A stretch of 64,000 nucleotides of DNA from Anseranas semipalmata (GCA_013399115.1 VXAA01006448.1:310001-374000); one strand, 5' to 3'. Counted from the stretch's first letter, positions 1 to 13,235 are shown. Notes: generated by a model not told the origin, from the letters alone. Translations and numbers: made by a program.

Positions 1-2339
1 TTTTTCTGTATCCACCATTTACTTGAAAAAGATGCCTAGATGGTTTTTTTTAGTTATTTTCTTTAGAATTGATCTTCAGTTCCTTAGTCATCTCCTTAGT
101 CAAGGCCCTAATCTGACTATATATGTATGTCATGGATCATTTTTTAATTCAGTGATCTTATTAAACACATGCATTTTATGCAGTTTTTGCAAGTCATTGC
201 AGTTAATAGTCTTTTTTTTTTTTGTCTGTCTTCTATGCTTTTTGAAATTATCTGGCTTGGAAAAATTGTTGGGCTGGGTTTTTTTGGTATCTAGATAGTC
301 TAAGAATGAGCCTATTGGATTTTCACATATGTTGTTCATCACTTTGAAACACTTTGCTACCCTGGTTCCGAGAACATTAAAAGAAAAAAGTGGGATCTCA
401 GAAAGCACTGTGTGAATTATTAGTAAATGTTGATGGTTTAGTAGTGAACTTGATTTTTGTCACTTCTTGTGTCACATTTGCTAGCATTTCAAAACATTTG
501 GTTCTCAAGGAAGAATTTCTCCTCCCCAGCTTATCTTGCTCCTTTCTTGAGCCTGCAGTGAAGATGTAAGGCTGGGTTTGACATGATCTCCATGGCAGCA
601 CACATTCGTTTCCATGGCAACATATTTCACAAACAACCCTACAACTTTACTACAGTGTCAAACAAAAGGAGAAGCCCGGCTGTTGGAGCAAGCCCTTACC
701 AAGGTTAAAATTAAGAAGAGGGGGAGGGGAGGAGCATGGAAAGAGGTTGGGTGAGATAATGACTTCTTGCAATTTGTTCTTCTGAAGCTTTTGCTCCAGG
801 GTAAGCACGCCATTTCAAAATCTAAATTCACCAGTTCATAATTACTGTGCTACCCAGCTGCATTCCTGCACACGAGTAGGTAAGTGATGTGCTGTCAGAA
901 GTCCTTTGTCCCAAGATACTTCTTTAGCCTGGTTTCCTAAGGAAATGAGGCTTATGGAATAACATTCTTCTGTTCTGGTTGTCTCTTTGTCTCTCTCCTA
1001 CCATGCCTCCCCCTATAGCTTTTGACCCCATTGATCAGATCATTTGAATTTGACAAACGGGCCAAAGTGGAGGAGGTAATTAAGTTCCTCTAGGTGTTTT
1101 GAAAAAGCTGGGTTCTGCCTCTGTTCAGTCCCTGGAAGGAGGCTGTGGGCATGGTGAATTGGATAATTAAGGCATCTAAGCTAGATGGGTATAATAAGCA
1201 GTATAATGAAGCCTGGTTCCTTTGGTGATGGCCTGAATTCAGGAAAATGTTTAAGCACATGGTTAATGTATTTATTTTTTTTTTTTTCACCTAGAGATGC
1301 TTTCCTAAACTGCCAAGTAAGGGAACCGTGTGGGGCTGATACGTGAGGAAACAGTTAATGAGTTTACTTCTCTTTCAAGATAATGGCACTGGGAAGGCAC
1401 ATGGGAAGATATGAATAAGGGCTGCAAGCTGTGGAGGGCCTTTCAGTTATACACTGAATGTAATCCATACACTAGGCTTTTACAGTGCAAGGATTGCAGG
1501 CAATAAGCAGAATAATTTGGCATGTCCTGTTGTCCTTGCATTGCATGTTGTCTGGTCAGGAAGCTAAAAAGGCAGCTGTTCCTGCCCCATATACTTGTCA
1601 GGCTATCACTGGCAATTTAAAATGAAAATACTTGGTGGAGTTGGTAGCACAGAGGACTTGTAATGGGAAGATTTGGGGCTGTGGGCAAGGATAAATCAGT
1701 GTATTCAGTGATCTGCTCTGTTCTTTGGGCTGTGCACATCTGCCCTGTCTCCGAAAGATACACAGCTCCACATGCATGGAGAAAATCGCGTGATTGCATT
1801 TATGTCATTGGAAAGGTACTTTTCTTTTGATAGTGTTTCTCAGCTGCATTGGAGATTAATTTAAAAAAATGAGAAGTAATTCAAAAGCCATTTAAATGTT
1901 TACGTTGAACCTGGTTTGGTAATGCAAGGCTTCCACATTGTTCTTGTGTTTTCAAAGTGATTGTCATTCAACTTGGTATTATGCTATCTTGCATGTGAGC
2001 TTTTTTGGAAAGATGGGAGTTTTTTTTTTATTTTCTAGTTTTATTTTTTATTTAAGGATTTTATTAGGCTACGTTGTAGAAGTGACTCTACAGGGTTAAA
2101 TGCAGGAGGGAACCTGTAAGTATAAAAGATACCTGCTGATGAAAAGAAATACGGATAACCCAGGCTAGTATTGCTGTAGGTACTGGTGTGGCAAATGGAA
2201 AATGGAAGGCAACTTTAGGCTCTGAAGCTGTTGGAGGCACAGGTAGGTTCTGGAGCCATAGCTCAAGGCTGGGGCATTGCCCTGCTCCAGGGATGCAGCT
2301 CCAATGGATCCTAGAGGACTGGGTCTCTTAATACACTAG
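1..2339. other. Unique non-coding sequence
   Basis: This stretch is AT-rich with frequent stops on both strands. It has short T-runs near 210-222, 1270-1287 and 2020-2029 but no recognisable repeat family, exon or RNA gene. Short open frames here have no recognisable protein similarity and no coding-like codon use. It is probably intergenic or intronic. Confidence 0.6.
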
Positions 2340-3810
2340 TGCTCAGAGGTGAGTTATACCCTGCAGACCATGCCTCTTGAAAGCTGACAGGCCTGGGGCA
2401 CCAGCCACCTCTCTAGGAAGCCCGTTCCAGTGTTTGACCTCCCTCATGGTAAAGAAATTGTTCCCAATGTCCAGTCTGAACCTCCCCTGGCGTAGCTTTG
2501 TGCCGTTCCCATGTGTCCTGTCATTGGTGACCAGGGAGCAGAGAGTGGCACCTCCCTCTCTGCTTCCCCTCCTCAGGAAGCTGCAGAAAGCAATGAGGTC
2601 GCCTCTCAGCCTCCTTTTCTGCAGACTTGACAGCCCAAGTGTCCTCAGCCTCTCCTCACAGGACATGCCTTCCAGCCCTTTTACCAGCTTTGTTGCCCTC
2701 CTCTGGACACTTTCAAGGGCCTTAACATCCTTTTTATATTGCAGAGCCCAGAGCTGCATACAATATTCAAGGTGAGGCCGCACCAACACTAAATATAGCA
2801 GAAGAATCACCTATTTTGACTGGCTGGCTATGCTGTGTTTAATGTACCCCAAAATGCTGTTTGCCCCTTGGCTGCCAGGGCACGCTGCTGGCTCATGCTG
2901 AGCCTGCTGTCGGCCAGCACCCCCTGATCCCTTTCTGCAGGGCTGCTCTCCAGCCACTCATCTCCCAGTCTGTACCTGTGTGGCATTACTCCATCCCAGG
3001 TGCAGAACCTGGCATTTTCTTTTGTTGAACTTCATGCTGTTCATAATTGCCCAGTTCTCCAAGGTATCTGGATCCCTCTGCAAGGCCTGTCGTCCCTTCA
3101 GAGAGTCAACAGTACGTCCCAATTTAGTATCATCAGCAAACTTGCTGAAGATGCATTCAACTCCTGCATCCAGATCATTGATAAAAATGTTGAACAGGAC
3201 TGGCCCTAGGATTGAGCCCCGGGGAACACCACTAGTGACCGGCTTCCAGCCAGATGTAGCCCCATTCACTGCGACCCTTTGAGCTCTACCATCGAGCCAG
3301 TTCATCACTCAGCATAGCATGAGCCTGTTTATCTCACAGGTGGACAACTTGTCCAGAAGGATGCTGTGAGGGATGGCATCAAAGGCTGTACTAAAATCCA
3401 AAAAAATTATGTCCAACACCTTCCCTTCATCCACCAAGCGGGTAACCTTATCATAGAAGAAGATCAAATTACTAAGGCAGGACTTTCCCTTCATGAGCTC
3501 GTGTTGACTGTGCCTGATAATAGCTTTGTTCTTTAACTGCCTTTCAGTATCCCCCAGAATAATCTTCTCCACAACTTTTCCAGGGACTGAGGTTAAACTA
3601 ACAGGTCTGTAGTTTCCTGTGTCTTCTCTCGTGCCCTTTTTATAGATGGGTGTGACATTGGCTAGCTTTCAGTCAGCAGGGACTTCCCCAGACCATGGGA
3701 CTTCCCATGACCTCTGGTAAATCATTGAGAGGGGTCTAGCTATAACGTCCCCTAATTCCTTTGGCCCTCTGGAGTGAATCCCATGAGACCCTATGAAGAT
3801 ACTGTGCTTC
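2340..3810 (-). mobile_element. CR1 LINE, 5'-truncated, minus strand
   Basis: This is the longest CR1 retrotransposon copy in the window. Read on the minus strand it encodes the middle and C-terminal part of CR1 ORF2, the reverse transcriptase. Recognisable blocks run from a GIHSRGPKELGDVIARPL-type segment near 3770, through NYRPVSLTSVPGKVVEKI near 3600, to RPHLEYC and [10 protein letters not shown] near 2780-2590. The N-terminal endonuclease is missing, as usual for 5'-truncated CR1 copies. Homology fades between about 3800 and 3970. The 3' boundary near 2340 is uncertain because I see no clear ATTCTATG-type tail, so it may be a tail-less or diverged subfamily. Stops and frameshifts show it is inactive. 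Confidence 0.93.
2343..3800 (-). pseudogene. CR1 ORF2 reverse transcriptase pseudogene
   Basis: The reading frame is the CR1 reverse transcriptase, which in live elements copies LINE RNA into DNA at the insertion site. The palm active-site motif is present as FADDTKLG (FADD codons at 3140-3129), and the [21 protein letters not shown] block precedes it. The frame is dead. A TGA at 3309-3311 interrupts it before the [10 protein letters not shown] block. An expected tryptophan codon near 3670 reads TGA. The frame also shifts near 2980, where [12 protein letters not shown] continues in another frame, and shifts back before [11 protein letters not shown] near 2790. The N-terminal endonuclease domain is absent. 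What remains is about 480 codons with several independent lesions, so the copy is old. Confidence 0.9.
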
Positions 3811-6740
3811 AGAAGGAAAAGAGTTGTCTTGCAGATTTTTTTTCCTTCTCAATGTCCAAAACTGCTGAGCAATTTGGACTCTTGGAAATGATCCCAGTGG
3901 AAATGGTCTGTTGAACAGAGTTTTAGATGAAATGGTCAAAGATGTATGTAGTCTATTTATTACCTGCCTTTGCATTTTACTTGATTACTGTTGTTTTCAA
4001 AAGTGGCTAGTTTGTTGTTGTTGTTTTTAAGGATCTTGCTTTTCCAAAATCTTCTTAGAAGCTAGTGCTTAGGTGGCCTCCATGTTCTGAAAATTAAGTG
4101 CCTTGAAGTTTCAGGTGATACAAAGGATCACGCAAACACCATATTATAAATCTTGCCTATAGAAATATTAACTGTATAAACAGCCTAGTCTGTGCTTCTG
4201 TTCTTGCTTGAAAAAAAAAAAAAAAAGTAACAGCTGTGGTAAATTATTGAGCTTCCTAAATGCCAGTACCAATATTGAAACTTTTCTGTAGCTGAGGTGC
4301 CATCTCAAAGCACTCAGTCTTGGAGGGTCGATGTGGAAATTCATTCTTTAATCCGCTTTCATGGTGGGTATACTGTATCCTGCCTAGACATCACAGGGCG
4401 TTTAGTCCCTTCACCAACAGAACCTCTCTTTGGTTGATTCCTGTTCAGCTTTCAGCCTCCTTCCTGCGCTTAAGGCTTCCCAAATCCAATCAGCATTTCT
4501 TAAGCTTGAATTAGATGTTCAGTGGTGGTCAAGTCCATCCATGCTTCTGGAGAGTCTCAACTGACTTCCTGTCCCAATCAAGAGCAGTTTCTCTAGCTAC
4601 TGTCACCCTTATTTTAAAGCTTATCTTCCAGATCTGCCATCCAGGCAAGGAGTAGGAAGGCAGGGTAAACTAGACTCACATCAGTATTTTTGTATGTTTA
4701 TGACCAGGATAGGATTCATGTGCATGGTTTGCCAGTATTATGATTTCAATATGTTTTCCCAGTACCTTTCTGTGAACTGTGGTAATGCCTTGCTTTCTTC
4801 TGCTTTGCCTCAGAGTGTTAAAATTGCAATGTGGGCTCACTGCTGAAGAGCTACCAACATATTCATCTGAATGAAAGCTGTGAATCTGTTCCATGGGTTG
4901 TAAAAATAAACTTGTTTCATTGAGCTTTCATGTATCATGAGACTTGCAAATGTAAAAATTCAATACGAAGAAAATGGGTTTTGAGTAATTCCTTAATCTG
5001 GTTTTCAGTGGTCAGGATGTTCAGCTGTGTTTTCTGTGTCTTCTCCCTAATCACTTTCATATTAAAGATTAATTGCATATCATAGAGAATCCTTGATTAA
5101 GCCAATGAAAAGTGAGAGCATAGATCTGTTCATCAGAAGCAGCATGAAGAATAATAATGAGCAACTGCCAGGCTTGTCTACCTTACATAGAGGACAAGTA
5201 TTTCTGTGATGCTCCATTTGCTGTTATTAAACAAAAAAAGAATCATTTACTGGTTTACTGGAAAGCTTCATTATTAACAAAACACAATAAATTATTCCAC
5301 TGTACGCACCTTCTGTGGTATAAGTTTAACAGGGAAAGGAGTTAATATTTTACAAGTGTGTTTTGCCTCTGACTCCAGTAGAATTCAACAAGGCGATTTA
5401 TGAAGGCATTTTTATTCTAGACTTGCGCTTTGTTGTTTTGGTTATGGCTTTCTCTTTTGCTACATGCCTCTTTGCAATGTTTTTTGTCCTGAGTTCTGAG
5501 GTACTGTTTATGAGGCATGTACCACATCAGTAAACCTGCGGAATTTGCTTCCTGTTGCACAAGTGTGTAAGTGAGGACCCTGTGTAAAATTTTACCCCCA
5601 GACTATGTTGCTCTTGAGCTGTCTTTGGCCTCTCTAGAGAAGGAATGTCAAAAGGACAGGACATAGGAAGGGACGTGTCAGAAAATTTATTAACAGCATG
5701 AACTATATATATGCTAAAATTCAATTTAGAGTCACTTTATAATACAAAGTGAAGCAGCTGTGGAATGAGATTTCTTTGCAAGATGAAATGATCATTAAAA
5801 GTACACTTCTGTTTCTGGTAGGTGCTAGTGTTGCTGCTGCTAGATTCCTACTCAGCAGCAACACGTGGCCATCCCTTGGAGGGAATGGTTTATTTTCACT
5901 GGTGTACTGAATGAGTTTGTCCTTTGACCTGTGAACGAGAGTCACTAGGCTGTAATCATACTTTGTATGCTCATAATCTCTAGCAGTGATTCTGAAACCT
6001 CTTTGAAATGAATAAGTGTGAAGTCCCAGAATTTCTCATGGACCATCTTGCATTCTTCTCAAATGTTTAAGAGAAAAGCCCACTAGGCAAGGAATTAAAG
6101 TTGGTCTTCTCCACCCCACACCAGTCATCGGAGCAATGTAGCTTGGGAACCACTAACAGAGTGTCATCTTTGTCTTGAACTACAAATAAAAGGCCTCTAG
6201 GTTGGCTTTCCTGTTCTGACAGACTTGCTTTTTCCTGCCTAAGGCTTGGAGGTTCAACATGTAGAAGAGAAACATCCAATGCTGAAATGGCAGCTGAGTA
6301 CTCCTCCTTCAAAGACGCAGACAAGCGAGTGACTGCAGGATGGCCAGTTACTGTCCCAAGATTTGTGTGGTGCTCATTCTGTGCACCTTCTCAAGCACTG
6401 GTCTGAGACCCCATTATTTTGCATGTGTTGTGGGGAGGATACCTAGATGTGTGACAGAATACATGAACATGGTCAGGTACCAAGAAAACTTCCCAGATGT
6501 GCTTTCTTGGAGCCTGGCAGGCAAGCTGAGTAGTCATGAGGAGCAGCTGCTTGGTGTGCTGTTGGAGTCCTTTGCTTACCCTATAGGTGGGGAGCAAAGC
6601 TGAATTCTTGATTAAGAAGATAAGTTGTCCCCAGGGGATAATTAGCATCTGACAAAGTGACAGTTTCCAGACCTCTTGAAACAGGAGGCTGTTTCATGAT
6701 TAAAGATAGAGATGTGGTTATTGGTGATAAGTCAATATAG
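3811..6740. other. Unique non-coding sequence
   Basis: No exon, transposon or RNA gene is recognised. An A-run sits at about 4210-4226. A minus-strand frame of 85 codons at 6067-6324 is open, but its translation resembles no family I know and the surrounding sequence gives no splice context. I treat it as chance. Confidence 0.55.
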
Positions 6741-6763
6741 TTTTTTTTTTTTTTTTTTTTTTT
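6741..6763. repeat. Poly-T run
   Basis: Twenty-three consecutive T residues. It could be a polymorphic homopolymer or the tail of a minus-strand retroposed sequence, but no SINE or CR1 body lies beside it. Confidence 0.9.
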
Positions 6764-9700
6764 CTGGTGATAGTCAAATGGCAATTAGCAATAGCTGGTT
6801 ATTGAGTAATCTACTTTTGCATTCCTTCTCTTACTATCACTGGATTTTATAAATCACTTTTTAACATTTTTATTTTTTCTGCTTCTCATTCCTGCCTTTT
6901 TTTGAACTAACATGAGTAGTACACCAAAGGGAATAGCTAACCTATTTATCTTGCATTTCTCATGAAGTCTCTAGGCAGCATATTTTAATCGCCTTCATCT
7001 TCCAAAATGTCTGCACTATATTCAAAAAGATTAAGGGAAAGAAACTTCAGTCTTGGTAAAAACTTAGATGTTGGCAATAATAAACCTTCCAATTTCATTT
7101 ATCTCTACTGAAAAATGTGAACCAAACTGAATTGTATGGATGATTGGTCAAGCTGTGAAGGTCTAGTTTATGTGCGTTATAATATATTGAAGTACATAGT
7201 TTTACATTTTGCTTTTTTTTTTTTCCTTGGTGCAGACCAAAGTGATCGCTCGAACTTCAAAGTTTACTTCCTTTTCTTTATTCACAAATGGTGTTGGGTC
7301 CCAACACAGGTTGAATTTACTTTTTCTCCTTTCTAAGGGTTTCTAAAATAGACATTGTGATTGTTACTTCACAAATTTTGCCAATATACACATAAAGGAA
7401 TTGTTTGTAATGAATGATGAGATCTCTGGTGATACTTGTATAGAGAAGATCTCGAAGTTATGGAAAAAATTTAATGTCAAGGTTTAGATGAGAGAACAAT
7501 GTAGTTTAAGTGACAAGAAGGGGGTTCAGTTAGTGATGAGAGTTGTGCAGACTGTATAGTCACTGCTTGGACTGCGGTTGGTGATGACACACTTGGGCCA
7601 CCTTTTGTCAAGCCTCTTCAGGTACTGTTGGTGGTGTGATTGCAGCAGCATAGTTGGTGCTGCAAAAGTCACCAGGGAAATGGTGTGCACTCAGGTTGCA
7701 TACCTGTTCCAAGTCCAGTCTGTCACAGGAGGTACAGGGTTGGCAGTACAAAGTAGTGAAAAGTGCGCACTTCAGTCTTGTGACTGGAGGTGGTGTTGTG
7801 TTTGCTTTCCACTCCATGTCTACTCTGTGGTGGTTTTTCTTTGTTTGTTTTGTTTTTTGTTTTTGAGTTTTTTTCACCAGTTTAACTAAAGAGATGAAAA
7901 AATCAACTGGCTGAATCCTTGCAACCAACTGCAAGCACTGGTACATCAGTCTAAAAAGTTAATGCTGCAGGCGGTTTGCTTGGGTGTTGCAGGGATTTGA
8001 GTTCAAAACCCATTTACATCAGTAAGAGAAGAATTGCATAGGTAAAGCTGCTGTTTGTATTCCGTACTGGTTTCATCTGAGGAGCTCGAGGAATATGATA
8101 AATTTATCTTCTCACTTTAGGAGTCTAATTATTTCCATTTTACTGCAGCGAAAAACCAGGCTTTAATGGGTGGGGAGGCAAATCTCGTCCTCATCTAGTC
8201 CAGAAAACTTGTTACAATGCTGTCTTTCACTGTGTGCGACCGACAGAACATACAGTTGTGTGGAAAGTTGAATTTTGCACGGGTCTCTGGGCAGAAAGGA
8301 GCAAGTAGGCTAGAAGAGAGGTAAGAAAGGACTGGGAAGCCCTTCTTAATGCAGATTTTCTGCTGTCTTCTGAAAGAGAGCACACATCACATGCGTGCTA
8401 GAGGGTACTCCAGCCACTGTACCTTGCTGTAGCTTTGGTGCAAGAGTTACGGCGTTGCTCATGCTCTTAAAGTAATGGGTTGGTTTCCTCTCGTGCCTTG
8501 TCTCTACTCAGTTTCCCCAGGTAAGGCTCTGGGCAGGTTCAGAGGCAGAATTTTTGATCGGTTCCATGAGCTCAGATTTACCACAAATAGAGTAGGAGGA
8601 GTTAAGCCTTCTGATTTCTTGTCCAAGGACCCCCATTCCAGTCCTCTTCAAATGAACTCTGGACTCTTCCACACATTCTTTATGGAAAACATGTTTAAGG
8701 TTAACCCCTAAAGCTGGATTTATTGTTTGTGCATCTCAGATCCACATTCTGTCTCCTTTGATTTGCTCTTGATACTGTGGTAATGAAGCATTTTTGGAAC
8801 ATCTACTGTGTTCTTACCTTCCCCCTTCTTGACTGAGCTACTTTGCCTTGGAGCAGCCCAGAATATGTATCTCTTGTTTTGTTTTGTTAAGGTTATCCAA
8901 AGCTTTGTGCAATGCAGGAGCAGGTAGAAAGGAAAATTTGTATTGATTCTACCTTTTAGTATTTGACAGCAGTTTTTATTTTTAGCCACAGGAATGCACA
9001 ATGGGAGCTTTTCTCTAAAACTAAAAACGTCCTGAAGAGTTTTCACTGGTACATACTGGGAGATGGCCAGAGCAATGTGATAATCCTTTCTGTAGGGCAC
9101 CAGGCACGAGTATCATATGATAAATGAAAAAGGAATGATGTTAAGGTCAGACAGGGAAAGGGAAGATATCTGGAATAAAAGATTTGTAATGGCTAAAAGA
9201 TGTCATACAGATTCCTGTTCTAGACAATCTCCTAATACACAAGAGAACATTTAAAATTTAACTATAGGTGAGCTGTAACAAAAGATAGGAAGATAAAGTA
9301 AGTGAAAAAGTTAACAAGGTTGCATAGGTTATCTGCATGCAACCGTTATTTTAGGAATAGAAATAATCTGCAATTTTCATTTGCAGTTGTTTTTCAGCGG
9401 AAAATTTAGTATCCATAAAATATAAGTATTCCTCAAGAAGATTTCAGTATTGGAGAGGGGATATTTTGTGATTTGAGACCTGCACAATTAAAGCAAAATA
9501 ATTTCCTTTAGTTTACTTCATCCAGATCAAAACGTTTTGACCTCAGCATTAAGCTGAGTCTATTGTCTTGTATGTGTCTTAGGCATATTGCTTATATGTT
9601 GCTGGACGGGGGAGAGAAAATAGAAACTCTAAATTTAGGTTTTGGAAGTCAGCAGATCCAGAGATTTGCATTTGATAATTTTGAAAGAGCTTATCAAGGC

Positions 9701-10719
9701 ATTCTATAGGCCACTAATGTCAGTTTTTAATATACATTAGAGCCCTGGAAAACTAGGGAAAAGGGCTGTTTTGTAAGTATTTAGGAAGGGTCCATGGTAC
9801 AACCCAGGTAATTGTTTGTCCATTACTTGTTATCTGTGCCAAGCCAAATTATGGGATGCTTGGGATGTGATTAATACAGCTGTAACGAGGGGTAGCATAA
9901 TGAAAGCTAGCCCATGTGGGCATTGACTTGTGGGAAAAAAATCATGTCAAACTGGTCTTTTTTTACTTCTTTATGGCATTTTAAGCCTGGTTAAGAAAAG
10001 TTATAGAATTGATGTAATACACTAAGACAACTATGAGGCATTTTCTTTGCTACTGTACAACATTTTGATTGAGACACTAGGTTGATACGGAATCAACATG
10101 ACACACTAAATAGAGGAAGAAAACATATATCTGAGGTCAGCAGAAGGAAAAACCACTGCTGACACAAAGAAGGCTACCACTCCTTTCTGTGTCACATCCT
10201 GTTCTTCTGCTCACAGTTCAGCAAAGTTATTGGAAGTAGAATTTGGATAAAAGCCCCAAGGAGGAGTGATGAACTGGAGATACTGGGTCCCTTAAATTCT
10301 TATATCAAGAGATTAAACTGGTGACTTAATTGTCATCTTAAATACATCCACAGGAAGTAGAAATTTGAAATCTGAAGCAAAGGTGCAACACTTTGAGGAT
10401 GGAGATTCTAACAGGCATTTTTAATTTGTGATGTAATTAACAATTCAAATAATTCCTCAAGGTTTGTGTGGCTTTTGCCACATCTGAAATCTTTTTGTAT
10501 ATTCTTCTAAAATATACGCCCAGGGAGGCATACAGGAATTAATTTTGCAGAAAACCTGTCACCCCTTTTGGCGAGATAAGCTGCTCTGTGTCCTCCAGTG
10601 AGTGGTGGCTTGCAGGCTGAGCTGTCTCCCACTAGACTGCCTGTTCTCCCTGTACACTGAGCGTAGCGAGAGAGATAATGCAGTGCGGAAGAGCAGTCCT
10701 TTGGGGAAGAATAAGGTCA
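6764..10719. other. Unique non-coding sequence
   Basis: This is AT-rich sequence with GT/T-rich microsatellite patches at about 7837-7876 (TTTG and TTTTG units) and 8874-8890. No transposon family, exon or RNA gene is recognised. A 126-codon minus-strand frame at 8720-9100 has no recognisable domains. Confidence 0.55.
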
Positions 10720-10940
10720 GGAGATGCTATCGTGAGGCTCTGCGGCATTGTATGTGGCCTCGGGGCCAATTTAGACCTAATTCAATTTAATGTCAAACCC
10801 GTTTAAATTACAACTTACCTATTTAGTCCAAGACACTAACACATTCAGCTGGGGAAAGCTGAAATATTTAATGTCTGAACCTACTGCTTTCTAAATGCTT
10901 TATTCTTTGGAAAATGCTGATATTTTGAATTTTTGCCCTA
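10720..10940. promoter_or_regulatory. Candidate conserved regulatory element
   Basis: This repeat-free stretch carries closely spaced homeodomain-like cores (CCTAATTCAATTTAATG near 10776-10792, then TTTAAATTAC) and an E-box CAGCTG near 10847. Its composition resembles vertebrate conserved non-coding elements. This is inference from composition only; conservation was not tested. Confidence 0.22.
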
Positions 10941-11216
10941 ATTACAGATGAAAGTAAATGTCAAACTGGGATATTCTGAGGGGTGGTACTTCTGTGTTTT
11001 TTTTCATTTTTATGGAAAAGCTCACTTTAGCAGCTAGAATCTCTCTTACAATCCTCATCAAGACAGTTGAGCTTCTGCCTGTCTTTAAACACAAGCCTTT
11101 GGTTGGGTTACTTAAAATTCAGTATGTGGTTAAGTATGGCACTGAACTGGGCTTAATCTCACAGAACGAGCTGCTGTCCTGTTTGTGTGCTGCGTGTGTG
11201 AGGGGACAGGTAAGGC

Positions 11217-11620
11217 AGTGGCACGGCAAAAAGTGAGGACAGCGTAGGTAGGACAGTGAAGTCCAAACTCCTGATGAGCGAGCGGGAACACTGAAGGCCC
11301 TGGGGTTGTTCAGCACCGAAGGTACAAGGTTAGGAAGCGAATGAGGCGTTCGGGAGGCTGAGACAGTTCTTCTGCATCTCTTTGCTGGGTGAGGTGGAGG
11401 GAGTCCTGGCTGTCCCCGGGGGAAGGAGGGAGATGCTCTGCCTGCACAGACTGGAGGCTGTCAGGCTGCACGTCCCAGGGCTGATGCCAGGGGCTCAGCT
11501 GAAGCTGTCCTCGTCTCTGCGGGCTGAGCTCCCACTGGGGTGCTGTCCTAAACCTGTATCACGTCTGAGCTGGGCATCAAATGGGAGGTATAATGCACAA
11601 GGAGCAGCAGGTTAAAAAGG
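11217..11620. other. Local GC/CpG-richer patch
   Basis: This patch of about 400 bp is clearly richer in GC and CpG than its flanks, with CpGs in GAGCGAGCGGG, GCGAATGAGGCGTTCGG and CCCCGGGGG contexts. It lacks clear promoter motifs and a gene start. It might be a decayed repeat, a weak CpG-rich element or a GC-biased segment. No coding similarity is recognised. Confidence 0.4.
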
Positions 11621-11639
11621 CACAGTTTAGCACAAGTGA

Positions 11640-12000
11640 CTTGGGTATAGCTTACATAATACTTCTGTATGGGCACTTTAATATTTAATGTTTACTGTAA
11701 CATAAATGGAGCTTGCAGGCAGCTGTACATTAGCTGCATGAATTTTTAAGAGGGGTATAAAAAAAAGTTTGGGAGGCATGAACGTCACAGAAGCTTCCTA
11801 ATTGGCACATACCCCAGTAGAAACCAAAATGTGAAAATTAAGTGGCTGCCCTAATTATCAGAGGCTCCTAGGAATATATTGTGCTGGGAGATATTCCTTT
11901 TTCATTTCGTGCACTGCTTTAAAAATAAGCATTGTGCAGAGCATAACAAGGCTTTTAATTAAAAGGCTGTGCCCACACAGCAACTTTTCACTGTGGCGCT
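11640..12000. promoter_or_regulatory. Candidate conserved regulatory element with palindrome
   Basis: This is a repeat-free stretch with many AT-rich factor-like sites. It includes TTTAATATTTAATG near 11677, CCCTAATTATCAG near 11849, and a perfect 14-bp palindrome CTTTTAATTAAAAG at 11952-11965, flanked by AAGG and GCTG. Dense homeodomain-type sites in non-repetitive sequence are typical of developmental enhancers. Conservation is untested. Confidence 0.25.
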
Positions 12001-13235
12001 AGCTGGTGAAGGGAGCCGGGAGGGGTGAAAACACTGCCTTGTGCCCTCAAAAGATGGAACTAATCATTTGCTGATAACCAGTAGCTCTCAAATGTGTTTG
12101 CTACAGTGACATGAGGTCTGATTCTGACTGACAGCAGTGTGCCTAGTAGACATCTTATAAGGATGAGTACTTCTGCCTGTGTGCTTCTGGCCAGGAATCG
12201 CCTTTGCCCTCCTGCTCCCCTGGGGTTAGGCAGGATGAGATGTGTGCTTTCCTTCATCCTTGGTGCCAGCCTTTCCCGAACTCTGGCGGCTCCATCTCCA
12301 GCCCACACCGGAAGGTAAAAGTTGTAATCATTTAAGCCAGCAAGACTTGTAAGACGTGAAAGATGACAGATTAGCTGCAGGGATGGACGAGCATAACAGT
12401 GCAGTGTACAGATGGACAGTGTCACAGCAAAGTAATGAAAAGTAGGCAGAAGGGTGCACTGAGGAGTGCATGAATTCTGCTGTTAATAACTGTGAAGTTC
12501 CTCTCCACTTGCAAAATGTGCTATTTAAAGAGGCAAGAATACGCCACACATTGATTGAGGCAGAGTACGTAACTCGAGTAAGTGGTTAGCTATTTTGTCA
12601 GCACTGTCATACCGACATGATTGCCATGCCCTGTTTGCTATCCCACCCACTGTTCCTTCCGTGTCTTTTACCCACAACTTCTCTCTACCCACATTTATCT
12701 TTTCTACCTCAAAAATATCTGTGCTCCTCTGTATCTCCTGATCGTCTAAGGTTCTCACGTTTTTGTGGCAACAGTCAAGAGGACTGCCATGCGACAATAG
12801 GATGGCAGGGTCCAATACCTCAAATCCATTTGATTGAAACAGCTTCACAGGCTGTGTTTTATGTAGGCAACTTTTTTAAGGTCTCTTAAACATTCCCTCC
12901 ATTTGTTCCCTAGCGATTGTCCCAATAGAGTATGATACTAATTTGCCAATGAGTTATATTTTGCTGATTGGAGTGTTTTTATCTGGGCAAAAATAATTGG
13001 TGAAGAATACAGAACAGATGTTTACATATGCACATATTTGAGAGGGGAAGGTAGCAAAAGTAGATCTTTGAATTTTTGAGTATCCAGTACAAAATACTGA
13101 GTGGGATTTTTTGAATGACTAGCTTAACAGCATTGTCATTGAGGTCAGAGGAGTTTTATACTTCGACGTCTCTGTGAGGAGTTTTCGGTAAAGTGCTGAG
13201 TGCTTTTTGAAAATGGTCTTTTTAATGGGACCGCA
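12001..13235. other. Unique non-coding sequence
   Basis: No transposon or exon is recognised. A minus-strand frame of 107 codons at 12525-12848 is open but resembles no family I know. Confidence 0.5.

Noticed and set aside
2377..3282. Plus-strand open frames over the first CR1
   Set aside because: They are antisense shadows of the CR1 ORF2 pseudogene.
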